Assembly (NCBI RefSeq): GCF_024661895.1
Contig: NZ_CP102453.1
Span: 1,302,001-1,366,000, forward strand
Source of the DNA: Fundicoccus culcitae
GTDB lineage: Bacteria; Bacillota; Bacilli; Lactobacillales; Aerococcaceae
Direction of reading: 5' to 3'
Length of the DNA stretch: 64,000 nt
Below the pieces are notes generated by a model. It was given only the letters and a program-made list of their open reading frames with translations. It was not told the DNA's origin and made no database searches. The position numbers and the translations under genes are program-made. This document shows positions 9,339 to 19,624 of this stretch, piece after piece. How positions within the stretch are numbered: the stretch's first letter is position 1; the number at the start of each line of letters is the position of its first letter.

Positions 9339-9484
9339 TGGCAGACACCTATTCCGACCAAAGGCTGGTTACAGCCATTAGAATATTCAATAAATCCTAA
9401 TTATTATCCGATTAAGAGAATCATTGATTGTCGCTGCTTCCAATCAATTTCTAAGTTGACCGAAACAATAAAACCATCTGACTA
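9339..9484 (+). pseudogene. IS21 IstA C-terminal remnant (type D)
   Basis: The bases match, with many changes, the istA tail at 47250-47400 (MADTYSDQRL, then a stretch ending near IIDCRCFQS). Stops and frame changes make it dead. It is a scar of the element kind whose intact istB lies at 47425. Confidence 0.6.
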
Positions 9485-9600
9485 ATGAATTTATATTGTA
9501 TAGTTAATATATTTAATGTCAAATAATTGCAATCAACTTTGATACAATGTATACTTGTCCCAGACAAATCACTAAGCATTTAAAAGAGAGGAATGTTCTA

Positions 9601-10698
9601 ATGAAAAAGAGTAGTAATGTTCTGTCACTAGCAGCTATATCTATTTTATTACTGATACTTAATATTGCTTTCATGTCAGTTGCCCCTGTCTATGCTTCAG
9701 AAGTAGAATCAGAAAGTGAATCTCAAGTAACAACTGATGAAGAACAAGATTATCAGCCAGCCCCCTATGTATTAAATCCACGGGACCTTTCTTTATATCC
9801 GACCGAATTCGAGGGTGGAACGATTGAACATATTGAAGGTGATTACATGAATGGCTTCCACATGATTCCTGATGAAAAATTATATGAAGGGACAATTATT
9901 ATTTTTGGAGGGTCTGAAGGAACACCACAATTTGATTTGGGTGTAGGGTTTGCGAGTGCTGGTTATGAAGTGTTCTCAATGTTTTTCTTTGGCATGGAAA
10001 ACCAACAGCCGGAATTAGCAGAAGTTCCACTTGAATTCTTCCAAGAAATCTTAGATTACTATCAAGAAAATGGTGGAAGTTTGGATGAGCCAATTACAGT
10101 ATATGGAGCATCCAAAGGAGCAGAATTAGCGCTAAACTTAGGAACATTGTATGAAGAGATTGACAACTTAGTACTAATGGCTCCTAGTGCTTATAATTAC
10201 TTTGGCTTGAATATGGCGCAAGAAGACTTAAGTTCATGGACTTATGAGGGGCAACCCTTACCATTCCTAAGTGTGACCAATGCGACGGAAGAAGTTCGCC
10301 AAGAGTTTTTAAACACCATGCAATCTGGTAAGCCAATTGCTTATGTCGATGTTTATGAAAGTGCCATTACTAATACAGAAGAAGATGAACTGGAAGAAAA
10401 GCGAATTAAAGTGGAAGATTTTGATGGTGAGTTATTAATTTTCGCAGGTAATGATGATCAGTTGTGGCCATCAGCGTTAATGGCTGAAGTCATTGCAGAA
10501 CATGCTACAAACGAAGCTAACGTGAATATCTATCAAGGTGCAGGACATGTATTCTTCGGAAATGGTGAGATGGAGTTACCAGAATTTGGGACTATGTTAG
10601 TAGGTGGGACTGAAGAAGCTAATTTAGAAGCCTCTCAAGCATATTTTGCAACTTTAATCGAAGTGGTTAATGGTTGGCATAGTGCGACAAATGAATAA
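9601..10698 (+). CDS. Secreted alpha/beta hydrolase (BAAT/acyl-CoA thioesterase C-terminal-like)
   Basis: 365 residues from the ATG at 9601 (AAGAGAGGA upstream); the in-frame ATG at 9547 has no such site. Residues 1-32 form a signal peptide ending VYAS. The hydrolase fold shows an oxyanion strand IIFGGSEG (residues 100-106), the nucleophile elbow YGASKGAE with Ser171, an acid in AGNDDQLWPS and the catalytic His in GAGHVFF. The GGSEG and GASKG pair is typical of the BAAT/acyl-CoA thioester hydrolase C-terminal family. No Cys for lipidation and no LPxTG were seen, so it is probably secreted or held by its uncleaved signal. The substrate is unknown. It is monocistronic, with a terminator right after it. 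Confidence 0.75.
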   Translation: MKKSSNVLSLAAISILLLILNIAFMSVAPVYASEVESESESQVTTDEEQDYQPAPYVLNPRDLSLYPTEFEGGTIEHIEGDYMNGFHMIPDEKLYEGTIIIFGGSEGTPQFDLGVGFASAGYEVFSMFFFGMENQQPELAEVPLEFFQEILDYYQENGGSLDEPITVYGASKGAELALNLGTLYEEIDNLVLMAPSAYNYFGLNMAQEDLSSWTYEGQPLPFLSVTNATEEVRQEFLNTMQSGKPIAYVDVYESAITNTEEDELEEKRIKVEDFDGELLIFAGNDDQLWPSALMAEVIAEHATNEANVNIYQGAGHVFFGNGEMELPEFGTMLVGGTEEANLEASQAYFATLIEVVNGWHSATNE

Positions 10699-10710
10699 AT
10701 TAAAGGTTTC

Positions 10711-10745
10711 GAAAGAGTCTAGTTTTTATGACCAGACTCTTTTTC
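10711..10745 (+). terminator. Terminator of the secreted hydrolase gene
   Basis: AAAGAGTCT pairs with AGACTCTTT around a 13-base loop, followed by TTTTT. Confidence 0.8.
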
Positions 10746-10915
10746 CTGACTTTTACACTTTAATAAGACAATAAAGTTTGTCAACGCTAACAGATCAGTG
10801 TTTAGGAGCTTTATTCTTTTTTAAAAGAATATATCTAAAACTTCACCTGTTTAAACTCAATCGATAGTTGGAATAAGTTGGTTCTTGATTTTTTAGTGTT
10901 GGTAAGTGTAGGCCA

Positions 10916-10942
10916 GCGTGACGTAGTCACGCTTGTCCGTTT
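10916..10942 (+). terminator. Short perfect hairpin with T-run
   Basis: GCGTGAC, GTA, GTCACGC is followed by TTGTCCGTTTTTTT. No plus-strand gene precedes it closely, so it may be a scar of a lost gene. Confidence 0.4.
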
Positions 10943-11052
10943 TTTTAAGTCACAATTTTTTTAAGCAATTCTTTTTTTATTACTTATTTCATCTTTAAAT
11001 AATAATGGTCGGATTTCTTTGTCTTTTTTGATGAATTATTATACGTAAATAT

Positions 11053-11108
11053 AAAGCAGATTAATCCAACGCTTCGGCAGATGTTTGATGGATAAATCTG
11101 CTTTTTTG
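11053..11108 (+). terminator. Hairpin with T-run in gene-free stretch
   Basis: AAAGCAGATTAATCCA pairs with TGGATAAATCTGCTTT and is followed by TTTTG. Together with the hairpins at 10916 and 11176 it is all that was recognised in 10746-11331. Confidence 0.45.
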
Positions 11109-11175
11109 TTATTGAAATAGGTTGGTAAAAATCGGTGGCGGTATTCAATAATGTAATTGGACACAATTAAAAGAT

Positions 11176-11223
11176 AAAAACACCTTGCGAAAGCTATTGT
11201 TATAGCATTTCGGAGGTGTTTTA
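11176..11223 (-). terminator. Terminator of the SecB-like operon
   Basis: A long hairpin (AAAACACC, then CGAAA.GCTAT paired across a short loop) lies about 110 bases past the SecB-like gene. It is followed on the minus strand by a T-rich run. Confidence 0.65.
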
Positions 11224-11331
11224 ACTTTTGAAATTGGGAAAGTCATGAAGAATTTTTTAATTGAAGTCAGAACCTTAGTTCGTTCAACAACAAAACAATC
11301 ATTGTATTCTTTTGATAAAATTTATGTAACA

Positions 11332-11754
11332 CTAGTGATTTTCTGTTTCTAAAAATTTTGCGATATTGATAGTAGGCATAATATATGCAGGATAATTGTT
11401 TGCCATACTCGTTAAAGTTGAAATAATCTGTCTGAGATACGGGAACATAATGGCTACCGCATTGCTTTTTAGATAAGCAATAAATCCTTCACCATTCGTA
11501 TCTTCCTCAACATCATATGAAAATTTTCCTTGCAAAGTAACAGCTACATAAAAAGGTTGAGTTTCAGAAGTCACATCTCCAATTGAAGCGATAATAGTAA
11601 CCAGCGCCTTATTCTCTTCATCATTAAGAGAAAATTCAAATTGGAATTTGTTCTCAAGACTCACATTACCATTGTTTATTTCTTCATTATAATGTGTATT
11701 TTCTGAATATTGCATTTCTAAAACTTCATAATTTTCAAAAGTTATTACTGCCAT
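11332..11754 (-). CDS. SecB-like chaperone of a toxin-antitoxin-chaperone-type operon
   Basis: 140 residues. It has the SecB fold signature: beta-strands with FQFEFSLND and FYVAVTLQGKFSYD, a conserved hydrophobic block NAVAIMFPYLRQIISTLTSM, and a C-terminal PAYIMPTINIAKF strand. Gram-positives lack canonical SecB export, and SecB-like proteins there are typically the third part of toxin-antitoxin-chaperone (TAC) modules, where they protect an aggregation-prone antitoxin. The start overlaps the upstream stop by one base (TAATG), so it is translationally coupled to the HTH gene. It is cytoplasmic. The TAC role is inferred from family and context. Confidence 0.8.
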   Translation of the reverse strand: MAVITFENYEVLEMQYSENTHYNEEINNGNVSLENKFQFEFSLNDEENKALVTIIASIGDVTSETQPFYVAVTLQGKFSYDVEEDTNGEGFIAYLKSNAVAIMFPYLRQIISTLTSMANNYPAYIMPTINIAKFLETENH

Positions 11755-12125
11755 TAAGCCACCAAATCCATTTCATTTATTTTAAATTTTTTAGACATCT
11801 CTTTTGGCTTATAAGAATACTTTTTTTCATTCAACGTAATATAGTCTGTATTTTTTTCAAATCCAACTGAAAAATTATGTTCTTCGTATTTATTTAATTT
11901 ATATATGACTTCTTCAAACTTACTTATTTCAATATTTTTATCTGCGTATTCAAAGTCAATGTATTCTTGCGGACTATAACCTACAAGATTTGAAATTTCT
12001 TCAAAAGATAATCCTAATTTTATTCTCTTTCGAATCAATTCTTGGGCTAACTCATATTGTTTACTAGTCAGTAATTCTTCAAACTCAGGAAAATTCCCCA
12101 CTAGATCAAATTTAACTTTTTTCAT
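11754..12125 (-). CDS. HTH protein, likely antitoxin of the TAC-like module
   Basis: 123 residues. Residues about 24-72 form an Xre-type helix-turn-helix (ELIRKRIKLGLSFEEISNLV, then SPQEYIDFE). After it comes a tail (YITLNEKKYSYKPKEM) that could serve as a chaperone-addiction segment. In known TAC systems the antitoxin carries such a tail, and the SecB-like gene follows it, as here. The stop is shared with the next start. It probably represses the operon; a palindrome suited to an HTH dimer stands upstream at 12739. The tail assignment is inference. Confidence 0.65.
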   Translation of the reverse strand: MKKVKFDLVGNFPEFEELLTSKQYELAQELIRKRIKLGLSFEEISNLVGYSPQEYIDFEYADKNIEISKFEEVIYKLNKYEEHNFSVGFEKNTDYITLNEKKYSYKPKEMSKKFKINEMDLVA

Positions 12126-12147
12126 GACAAATCCTCCTAAAATTCAG

Positions 12148-12648
12148 CTATAAACCATCTGTTAATATACTTTTTGAGATCATCTTATCGACTAAATGGT
12201 CATGAACTTTTTGCGATTCTACAATAAACACCTGAGTGTTGTCTGTTTTTAACTTTTGTAATTCTTTTTCAAAGAAAAAAGTGAAAATAATACTGGTCTC
12301 TTCATCATCTAGCGGGAAAAAAATCCACCTAGGATGAACTGTACTACCTAATTTATCTCTACCTTCATAAATATTTTCTTGACTAACAAATCGTTTGATT
12401 ATCTCATAACTTTTATATAATCCAGAAACATTATCTTTAATTGGTACTTCAATTGATTTAATTGGAATTGGATCATTTTCTTTATATAAAATATCTTTAT
12501 TTACATAGAGTACACTTAAAGTAGTAATTATTTGTAAAAGCATTCGTTGAAAATCTTTATTCTTCGGATAACTGTTTACATACAAATGAGGAATCAATTC
12601 TTCCGAAATAGTGTTATTAAGATGTTTGAAATCATTAACCAAATTCAA
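12148..12648 (-). CDS. Unknown protein, first gene of the SecB-like operon (toxin candidate)
   Basis: 166 residues from a TTG at 12648 with GAGGG six bases before. I do not recognise the family. It is a soluble mixed alpha/beta protein with an amphipathic N-terminal helix region (FQRMLLQIITTLSVLYV) and a hydrophobic strand WIFFPLDDEETSIIFTFFF. It sits 22 bases before the HTH gene and shares its operon. Its order (unknown, HTH, SecB-like) makes it the toxin by elimination, but it does not look like HigB/RelE, MazF or a MqsR-type RNase to me. It could also be an accessory protein. Confidence 0.6.
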   Translation of the reverse strand: MNLVNDFKHLNNTISEELIPHLYVNSYPKNKDFQRMLLQIITTLSVLYVNKDILYKENDPIPIKSIEVPIKDNVSGLYKSYEIIKRFVSQENIYEGRDKLGSTVHPRWIFFPLDDEETSIIFTFFFEKELQKLKTDNTQVFIVESQKVHDHLVDKMISKSILTDGL

Positions 12649-12738
12649 AAAATTCCCTCGCTTTTAATCAAATCCTTTTAATAGTATAACATCTGTAACC
12701 AACATTCGTCTAAAGATATCGATTTCCAATGTCGTTAC

Positions 12739-12756
12739 TATACTACAAATAGTATA
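12739..12756. promoter_or_regulatory. Palindromic operator candidate for the TAC-like operon
   Basis: TATACTA, CAAA, TAGTATA is a perfect 7-base inverted repeat about 90 bases upstream of the first gene. A TATACT box at 12683-12688 on the minus strand could be the -10. The binding protein is likely the HTH product (inference). Confidence 0.45.
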
Positions 12757-12896
12757 TCAAATATGTTAAGAATAATATAGCGCATTCCACTAGTGTTGCA
12801 TAAACTTTCATATCCCTGTAAAACACAAAAATTTTAGAGCCTATATTTATTGAAATTTTACGGCTGTTAAATTGTTTAAAGACAGAGCAAACTTAC

Positions 12897-13484
12897 CTAA
12901 TAAATCCTTTGATGATATATAGTTTCTATGATCCCTGTGAGATTCGTATATGGATTCTGAGTGTAATTATTTCTTTCTAGGGATCCCGATCGCAAGCCTC
13001 TAAGCATAGCATCGTTGACATAATCCTCAAATTGATTAACAACTTCTAAACTTCCTTTAGTTGCATGATAGTTCTGAACCCCTGTATACTGTTCTAGTTT
13101 TTGGTTCAAGACACTTTTTTCATAACCATGTTGCACATCTTGAAAGTGCATTAATAACCAAACTTCAAAATTAATATTTGAAAAACCAACTAAAAAATCA
13201 TTATTTATAGCCATTCTTACGACACTATCTATGACTTCATTATCTAATTCGTCTTTGTCGAAAATAATTGCTTTTTTCTCTATGCTTGATTTATCAAAAA
13301 GTGCACAATCTCGAATTGCATGTTCAATTAATTTATGCCCTGACTTAGCAACATGAAACGTTTTGATACTTACAGAAGTATTGTATTTTCTACTCAACAT
13401 ATCAAAATATAATTTTTCCGTTTTACCTTCACAATAGATTCTGATATTCTTTTTTAATTTTCTGCCTTTCGATTTTCTACCCAT
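12897..13484 (-). CDS. rloB: RloB family protein (TOPRIM-like nuclease)
   Basis: 195 residues from the ATG at 13484, six bases after AGGTGA; a GTG at 13493 is possible. The N-terminus is basic (GRKSKGRKLKK). The strand IRIYCEGKTEKLYFDML carries the Glu of a TOPRIM-like site, and IIFDKDELD carries the Asp-rich motif. INFEVWLLMHF is the other conserved block of RloB proteins. The reading frame overlaps the upstream ATPase gene by eight bases, so the two are made together. RloB proteins paired with an AAA-ATPase match AbiL-like phage-abortive systems. The ATPase is presumed to sense infection and RloB to act on nucleic acid (inference). Confidence 0.8.
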   Translation of the reverse strand: MGRKSKGRKLKKNIRIYCEGKTEKLYFDMLSRKYNTSVSIKTFHVAKSGHKLIEHAIRDCALFDKSSIEKKAIIFDKDELDNEVIDSVVRMAINNDFLVGFSNINFEVWLLMHFQDVQHGYEKSVLNQKLEQYTGVQNYHATKGSLEVVNQFEDYVNDAMLRGLRSGSLERNNYTQNPYTNLTGIIETIYHQRIY

Positions 13485-14718
13485 CAATTTCACCTAATAA
13501 ATCAAACATACTATCAAAATCTATATCCGGCATAGCCCCAAATTGACCTTCTAAATACCGTTTAGCAAATGTAATATCTACTCTTGAAGATCCAAGTCCA
13601 CTAAAATCAAATAACGAATAAATATCGCTTTTCCCATCAAAACTCTTTTCAGCAAGATAAATCTGATCGACTCTTAAATTACAATCTAATAAGTTAGTAT
13701 TATGTGAAGTAAAAATAAACTGATTACTATTTTGAATAGAGTTAATCAGTTGTAAAATTGCTTTCGATAAAGACAAATGAAATGAATCATCAAATTCATC
13801 AACTAACAAAGTGATATTTTTATTATGATTTAAGATCATTACTAAAGCCAATGCCATCATTTTTTTAGTTCCATTTGATTCCATGGAATAGGCGATTCTA
13901 TCAAAGCCAACAACTTTTCCATTAACATCATATTTTTTATACAGCGTATAAATTTCAGTTTTTTTTGTAGGTTCTTCGCTTATAAGTGATAGAGCCTTCA
14001 TTAAATCTTCTGAGTATGTTTGCGCTGATTCGACTACTTCAATATCTACTATATTAAAATCAGCTAATTTCATAAATTTAAGAAATGTCTCTTTAATCTT
14101 TTCATTTTTTAAAACATGGAATCTTTCATTTCTCATGCTCTTAAAGAACACTAAATTATTAGCGAACCATTCATATACCTTTATACATAATTCATCGTTA
14201 TTATCTTGTCCATCAAATAGTAATAATTTATTTTTTCGAGTTTTTTTGAAAATTGTTTTCATTTTATTAGAAGCGCTTACTTCATTGTCCGTACGAGAAA
14301 AATAAAGTTTCTCAGAGCCATTCTTATTAATTTTAGACAATTTCTCAGAAACAATTTCTTCTAAAGTATACTCAAATTGATAACTAATTAATTTGTCTTC
14401 AACAATAAATTTCATCTCAAATAAAGTAGATTCATTCTTTGAGTAGTCATCTAAAGCAAACGGTTGATAAAATAAAGTTTGTGTAATGTCCGTTGTTGGG
14501 AAAAGTATAATTCTCCGCATCATATCAATGGCATTTAGTAAATTCGATTTTCCAGATCCATTTGGACCAAATATAACTGCATTCTTTAGCAAATCCCTTC
14601 CAGCAACCGTACGTGTATTAGTATCCTTGTATTTTCTAAGTCTCTCCCCAGTTTCCATTGAAAAAGTTACTTGATCTCTAAAAGATAAAAAATTCTTAAC
14701 ATTGAATTCAACAAGCAT
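13477..14718 (-). CDS. rloA: AAA-family ATPase, RloA/AbiL-type
   Basis: 413 residues, ATG at 14718 after GAAGGTG. The N-terminus has the SMC/OLD-like strand VEFNVKNFLSFRDQVTFSM, then Walker A FGPNGSGKS at residues 50-58. The C-terminal half has the ABC-type Walker B LLVDEFDD and the H-loop FTSHN. This one-chain ATPase with a helical insertion is typical of RloA and related OLD-like defence ATPases. It overlaps rloB, so the pair probably forms one complex. About 250 bases of AT-rich DNA separate it from the PTS operon, with no shared promoter seen. Confidence 0.85.
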   Translation of the reverse strand: MLVEFNVKNFLSFRDQVTFSMETGERLRKYKDTNTRTVAGRDLLKNAVIFGPNGSGKSNLLNAIDMMRRIILFPTTDITQTLFYQPFALDDYSKNESTLFEMKFIVEDKLISYQFEYTLEEIVSEKLSKINKNGSEKLYFSRTDNEVSASNKMKTIFKKTRKNKLLLFDGQDNNDELCIKVYEWFANNLVFFKSMRNERFHVLKNEKIKETFLKFMKLADFNIVDIEVVESAQTYSEDLMKALSLISEEPTKKTEIYTLYKKYDVNGKVVGFDRIAYSMESNGTKKMMALALVMILNHNKNITLLVDEFDDSFHLSLSKAILQLINSIQNSNQFIFTSHNTNLLDCNLRVDQIYLAEKSFDGKSDIYSLFDFSGLGSSRVDITFAKRYLEGQFGAMPDIDFDSMFDLLGEIDG

Positions 14719-14876
14719 TTTTTCACCTTCTTTAGTATTTATTTCATATTATAACATAATAAATATGATTTAAACACGGAAAAACGTTTTTAAATAAGTT
14801 TTAATAGAAACTAATAATTCTATCGAATGTAAAAAACTTCTAATCATTAATTTTAACTCCTACTATACTTACGCTA

Positions 14877-14907
14877 TAAAAAAGTCGCTACTAAAAATAG
14901 CAACGAC
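14877..14907 (-). terminator. Terminator of the beta-glucoside PTS operon
   Basis: On the minus strand GTCGTTGCTA pairs (two G-U pairs) with TAGTAGCGAC, followed by six T. It lies about 60 bases past the IIC gene. Confidence 0.7.
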
Positions 14908-14967
14908 CTAAAAGGTAAAACCAAATAATACTTAGCATTTTAAAAATCCAATTGATTATTAATTAAC

Positions 14968-16266
14968 TTAAACTTTAACACCTTGTTCCTCATTATATTT
15001 TTGACGATCCACCATTTTAAAGAAAGGAAAATATACTAAGAATGAAACAATAAGAATTACTAACTGCAAAACAGAACCACTAAGACTTCCTGTCATCAAG
15101 TATCCTCCAATTAATGGAGGAGTTGTACCTGGGGGAAGGACTCCAATAGGCATATGAACTAATCCAAATTGCATCGATAAGTACGTTAGTAGAACAGTAA
15201 CAACTGGCATGATTAAAAATGGAATCCACATAATTGGATTAAAAACGATAGGAAATCCAAATAACACTGGTTCATTAATTCCAAAGATTCCTGGTAAGAT
15301 ACCTAGTTTACCTAATTGTTTTAATTGGTCACTTTTTGCAAAAAATAACATCGCTATTACTAATCCCAGTGTTGCACCAGATCCTCCAACAAAAATTAAA
15401 TATCTAAACTCTGCGGAGACAATATTAGGAATAGCTTCCCCTGCTGCATGAGCTGCCGCATTTTCACTAGTCAACTGTAACCAGACCGGTAACATAACAG
15501 AATTAGCAATGACAGAACCATGCAAACCAATACACCATAATAAGTTAATTATTAAAAAGACAAAAATTGTACCTATTAAACTTGTACCTAAATTTCGCAA
15601 TGGTAATTCTAAAATAACTTGGATTAAATGGTAGACACTGTCAAACCCGGTAAAATTCTCAATTACCATCCGCGTTATAACCATTACTACAATAACAAAA
15701 AATCCAGGTACAATTGATGTGAATGATTTTGAAACGGTAGGTGGAACGCCATCAGGCATTTTAATAGTAAGATCTTTTTGAATGATAAAACGATAGATTT
15801 CAGTCGAAATGATCGCACATACTAAACCGACAAACATACCTTGACTACTAAAGTAACTGGTAGAGATTCCAGTTAACGTAGCATCTGCAACAGTTGCAGT
15901 AAAGTTCGGAGTCACAACAAAAAATGATGCAAGTGAAATAGTTGCTGTACTTATTGGATCAACTGAATAACTTTCACCTAAGCGATAGCCCAATCCAATG
16001 GTTGCTATTAAAGCAACAATATTAAAAGTAGCATTAAATGCAAACATGAAAGCTTCCCTTAACCAGCCATGATTTGCCAAAAATTCAGTATAAGCTGGAA
16101 TTGGAAAACTTGCTAAAATAAGAAATAATGAACCAATAATAATAAAAGGTATAGTTAATACCATGGCATCACGTAAGGCAGCAAGGTGTCTTTGATTAGC
16201 AATTTTATTGGCTGTCGGCATTACTTTCTCTTGTAAAAATGTGGTTAATCTATCCAAATATTTCAC
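14968..16266 (-). CDS. celB: PTS cellobiose/beta-glucoside EIIC permease
   Basis: 432 residues, a membrane protein with about ten hydrophobic segments. It moves the sugar across the membrane while IIB phosphorylates it. The family signature GINEPVLFG, with FPIVFNPIMWIPF after it, places it in the lactose/cellobiose/lichenan EIIC group, as does SHG-type loop sequence CIGLHGSVI. The start is a GTG at 16266 after AAGGGGAG, overlapping the IIA gene by 17 bases. The length is usual for the family. Cellobiose or a related beta-glucoside is the likely substrate, because the operon carries a GH1 phospho-glucosidase. Confidence 0.9.
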   Translation of the reverse strand: MKYLDRLTTFLQEKVMPTANKIANQRHLAALRDAMVLTIPFIIIGSLFLILASFPIPAYTEFLANHGWLREAFMFAFNATFNIVALIATIGLGYRLGESYSVDPISTATISLASFFVVTPNFTATVADATLTGISTSYFSSQGMFVGLVCAIISTEIYRFIIQKDLTIKMPDGVPPTVSKSFTSIVPGFFVIVVMVITRMVIENFTGFDSVYHLIQVILELPLRNLGTSLIGTIFVFLIINLLWCIGLHGSVIANSVMLPVWLQLTSENAAAHAAGEAIPNIVSAEFRYLIFVGGSGATLGLVIAMLFFAKSDQLKQLGKLGILPGIFGINEPVLFGFPIVFNPIMWIPFLIMPVVTVLLTYLSMQFGLVHMPIGVLPPGTTPPLIGGYLMTGSLSGSVLQLVILIVSFLVYFPFFKMVDRQKYNEEQGVKV

Positions 16267-16576
16267 TCCCCTTGCTTAACTTATATAAATTAATTATTTC
16301 TTTTGCTAACAGAGTAATAGTTTCAACACTCATAAGTTGATCTTCTGCATGCATAAATATAATTGAATACTTTAACTCTTCGCCATTCGCTTCTCTAGTT
16401 ACTAAATCTTGATGAAAGTGATGTGCTTCTGAGTAAAATGAATTAGATTCACTAATTTTTTCTTCTGCTAAAATGTAATTACCTTCTCGCGCAGCGTGGA
16501 TACCTTCCATGACTAGACTCTTTGCTTGTCCAACTGTTCCAATTATTTGAAATGCAATCTGAATATATTCTTCCAT
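16250..16576 (-). CDS. celC: PTS lactose/cellobiose-type EIIA
   Basis: 108 residues, an all-helical EIIA. His76 in FMHAEDQLMS is the phosphorylation site of the family; it receives phosphate from HPr and hands it to the IIB cysteine. The ATG at 16576 follows AAAGGAG. It overlaps the IIC gene and follows IIB by nine bases, so the three transport parts are co-expressed. Confidence 0.9.
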   Translation of the reverse strand: MEEYIQIAFQIIGTVGQAKSLVMEGIHAAREGNYILAEEKISESNSFYSEAHHFHQDLVTREANGEELKYSIIFMHAEDQLMSVETITLLAKEIINLYKLSKGSEIFG

Positions 16577-16585
16577 TTAGTCACG

Positions 16586-16900
16586 CTACTCCTTTATATT
16601 TTTGATTCCATCGAGTAATACTTTTTCACCATTCATCATTCCATAGTCCTGCATATTGATTAAGGCCACCGGTATATCATACTGTTTCACTTTATTTTCG
16701 ACATCCTTCTTCATAAAGCCAACTTGCGGTCCTAATAAAATAACATCAATTTCTTTTTCTTTTAATTTTTTATCTAAATTTGAAACTGAATCAGCCTCGA
16801 TTTCAACTTGTAAATTTTTATCACTCGCAACTTGACGCATTTTAGTAACAAGTAAACTCGTGCTCATTCCTGCAGCACATAATAGTAAAATTTGTTTCAT
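16586..16900 (-). CDS. celA: PTS cellobiose-type EIIB
   Basis: 104 residues. The phosphocysteine loop is at the N-terminus, Cys8 in ILLLCAAGMSTSLLV, followed by the Rossmann-like strand VILLGPQVGFM. It takes phosphate from EIIA and passes it to the sugar bound by EIIC. It lies four bases after the glucosidase gene and before EIIA. Length and motif are fully typical. Confidence 0.9.
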   Translation of the reverse strand: MKQILLLCAAGMSTSLLVTKMRQVASDKNLQVEIEADSVSNLDKKLKEKEIDVILLGPQVGFMKKDVENKVKQYDIPVALINMQDYGMMNGEKVLLDGIKNIKE

Positions 16901-16904
16901 AATA

Positions 16905-18356
<1,452 letters not shown>

Positions 18357-18425
18357 CTAATTAATCAATTTCTATTGTTTAGGAACAACGTTTTGATTTT
18401 GCTTCAGATAATAGAATTTATTTTG

Positions 18426-19331
18426 TTACAGCGTTTCATCACTTTGAATGTTCTCGTCCCATAGCACCTCATTAGTAGATGTTCTTTGACTTTCTAACAA
18501 ATCTATATAATTTTGTTTATAATTATAGTTGTTGTCATAATCAATCCGAAATATTACAGAATATAAGACATCAAATATAAAACTTACTGAAAGATGCGTA
18601 CTATAATCAGCTATGTTATTTTTTATATTCTCTTTTGATGTGAGTTGTAAAGATGCATATGATAACTTCTTTAAACTATTCTCTCCAATTGAAGTGATAG
18701 CAATAATTGGTATTTTTTTTGATTTACATATCTCTGCTATTAATAAAGAGGTTTTCGTTTCACCTGAATATGAAACAATTATTGCCACATCATCCTTTGC
18801 CATACTATTAGCTTCATACAATTGATAATTCAAATTTGTTGTGATTATTACGCGTTTTCCAATCTTCATCATTTTTTCTTTAAAAACTTGCGCTTGATTT
18901 AATGCAGTTCCAGCTGAAAATATATATATCGACTCTGAAGCAACGAGAATCTTTTTTACTTTTTCAATATCTGAATATTTTATCAGTGATTTTGTATCAT
19001 CAATTGTTTCTTTATACAGTGAAGTTAGTTTATCGATTATTGCGACATCAGAATCATCCTTCATAAAAGGAAAATTAACATTCACTTTACCGTACTGCTT
19101 ATCGATATAATTTAATTCGTAAACATATTGCTCTTTGAACTCATCAAAACCAGAAAACCCTAATTTTTGACAGAATCTAACAACTGATGTGGGAGAAGTA
19201 AAAGAATTCTTTGCAATCCATCGTGTAGTTTTATCACTTACATCATAGCCTAAAGTAATAATTAACTTACCAATTTCATATTCAACATCAGTCAGATTCA
19301 CATGATGTTTTATCTTCTCAATAATTAACAT
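18426..19331 (-). CDS. RpiR/MurR-family transcription regulator
   Basis: 301 residues. The N-terminal HTH (residues 1-75) has TRWIAKNSFTSPTSVVRFCQ and LGFSGFDEFK, the usual RpiR pattern. The C-terminal SIS domain (about 120-260) has IYIFSAGTALNQAQVFKEKM and VAIIVSYSGETKTSLLIAE, where the ligand, a phosphorylated sugar, would bind. It lies directly upstream of the PTS operon on the same strand and is very likely its regulator, responding to a phospho-glucoside (inference). Its own promoter region, 19332-19620, shows nothing specific. Confidence 0.85.
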   Translation of the reverse strand: MLIIEKIKHHVNLTDVEYEIGKLIITLGYDVSDKTTRWIAKNSFTSPTSVVRFCQKLGFSGFDEFKEQYVYELNYIDKQYGKVNVNFPFMKDDSDVAIIDKLTSLYKETIDDTKSLIKYSDIEKVKKILVASESIYIFSAGTALNQAQVFKEKMMKIGKRVIITTNLNYQLYEANSMAKDDVAIIVSYSGETKTSLLIAEICKSKKIPIIAITSIGENSLKKLSYASLQLTSKENIKNNIADYSTHLSVSFIFDVLYSVIFRIDYDNNYNYKQNYIDLLESQRTSTNEVLWDENIQSDETL

Positions 19332-19624
19332 TTTATCTCCTTTCGACTGATATTCATATTAGTCAAAATCCTTATCGTCTACATTATATCTTTTAAAAAC
19401 TTAAAAAGACAATCCACCAAAATAAATATTACAGTCAAAAAGGTCAATAAGCGCTGATTTTAGATTAACTATGTGCATAATAGCTTTATAGTTAAATCAC
19501 CTAAATTCATTGCTTTTATTTTGTGGCTTTTATTTTGTTATAAACACTCGCTAAACTCTTAGAAAAAGAGATTAATCGATGCTATAGTGTAAATCAATTA
19601 ATCCAAGAACTTCGTAATTATGAT

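Noticed and set aside
11244-11351. 35-codon plus-strand ORF (MKNFLIEVRTLVRS...)
   Set aside because: Weak ribosome site, and it overlaps the end of the SecB-like gene. No support as a gene.
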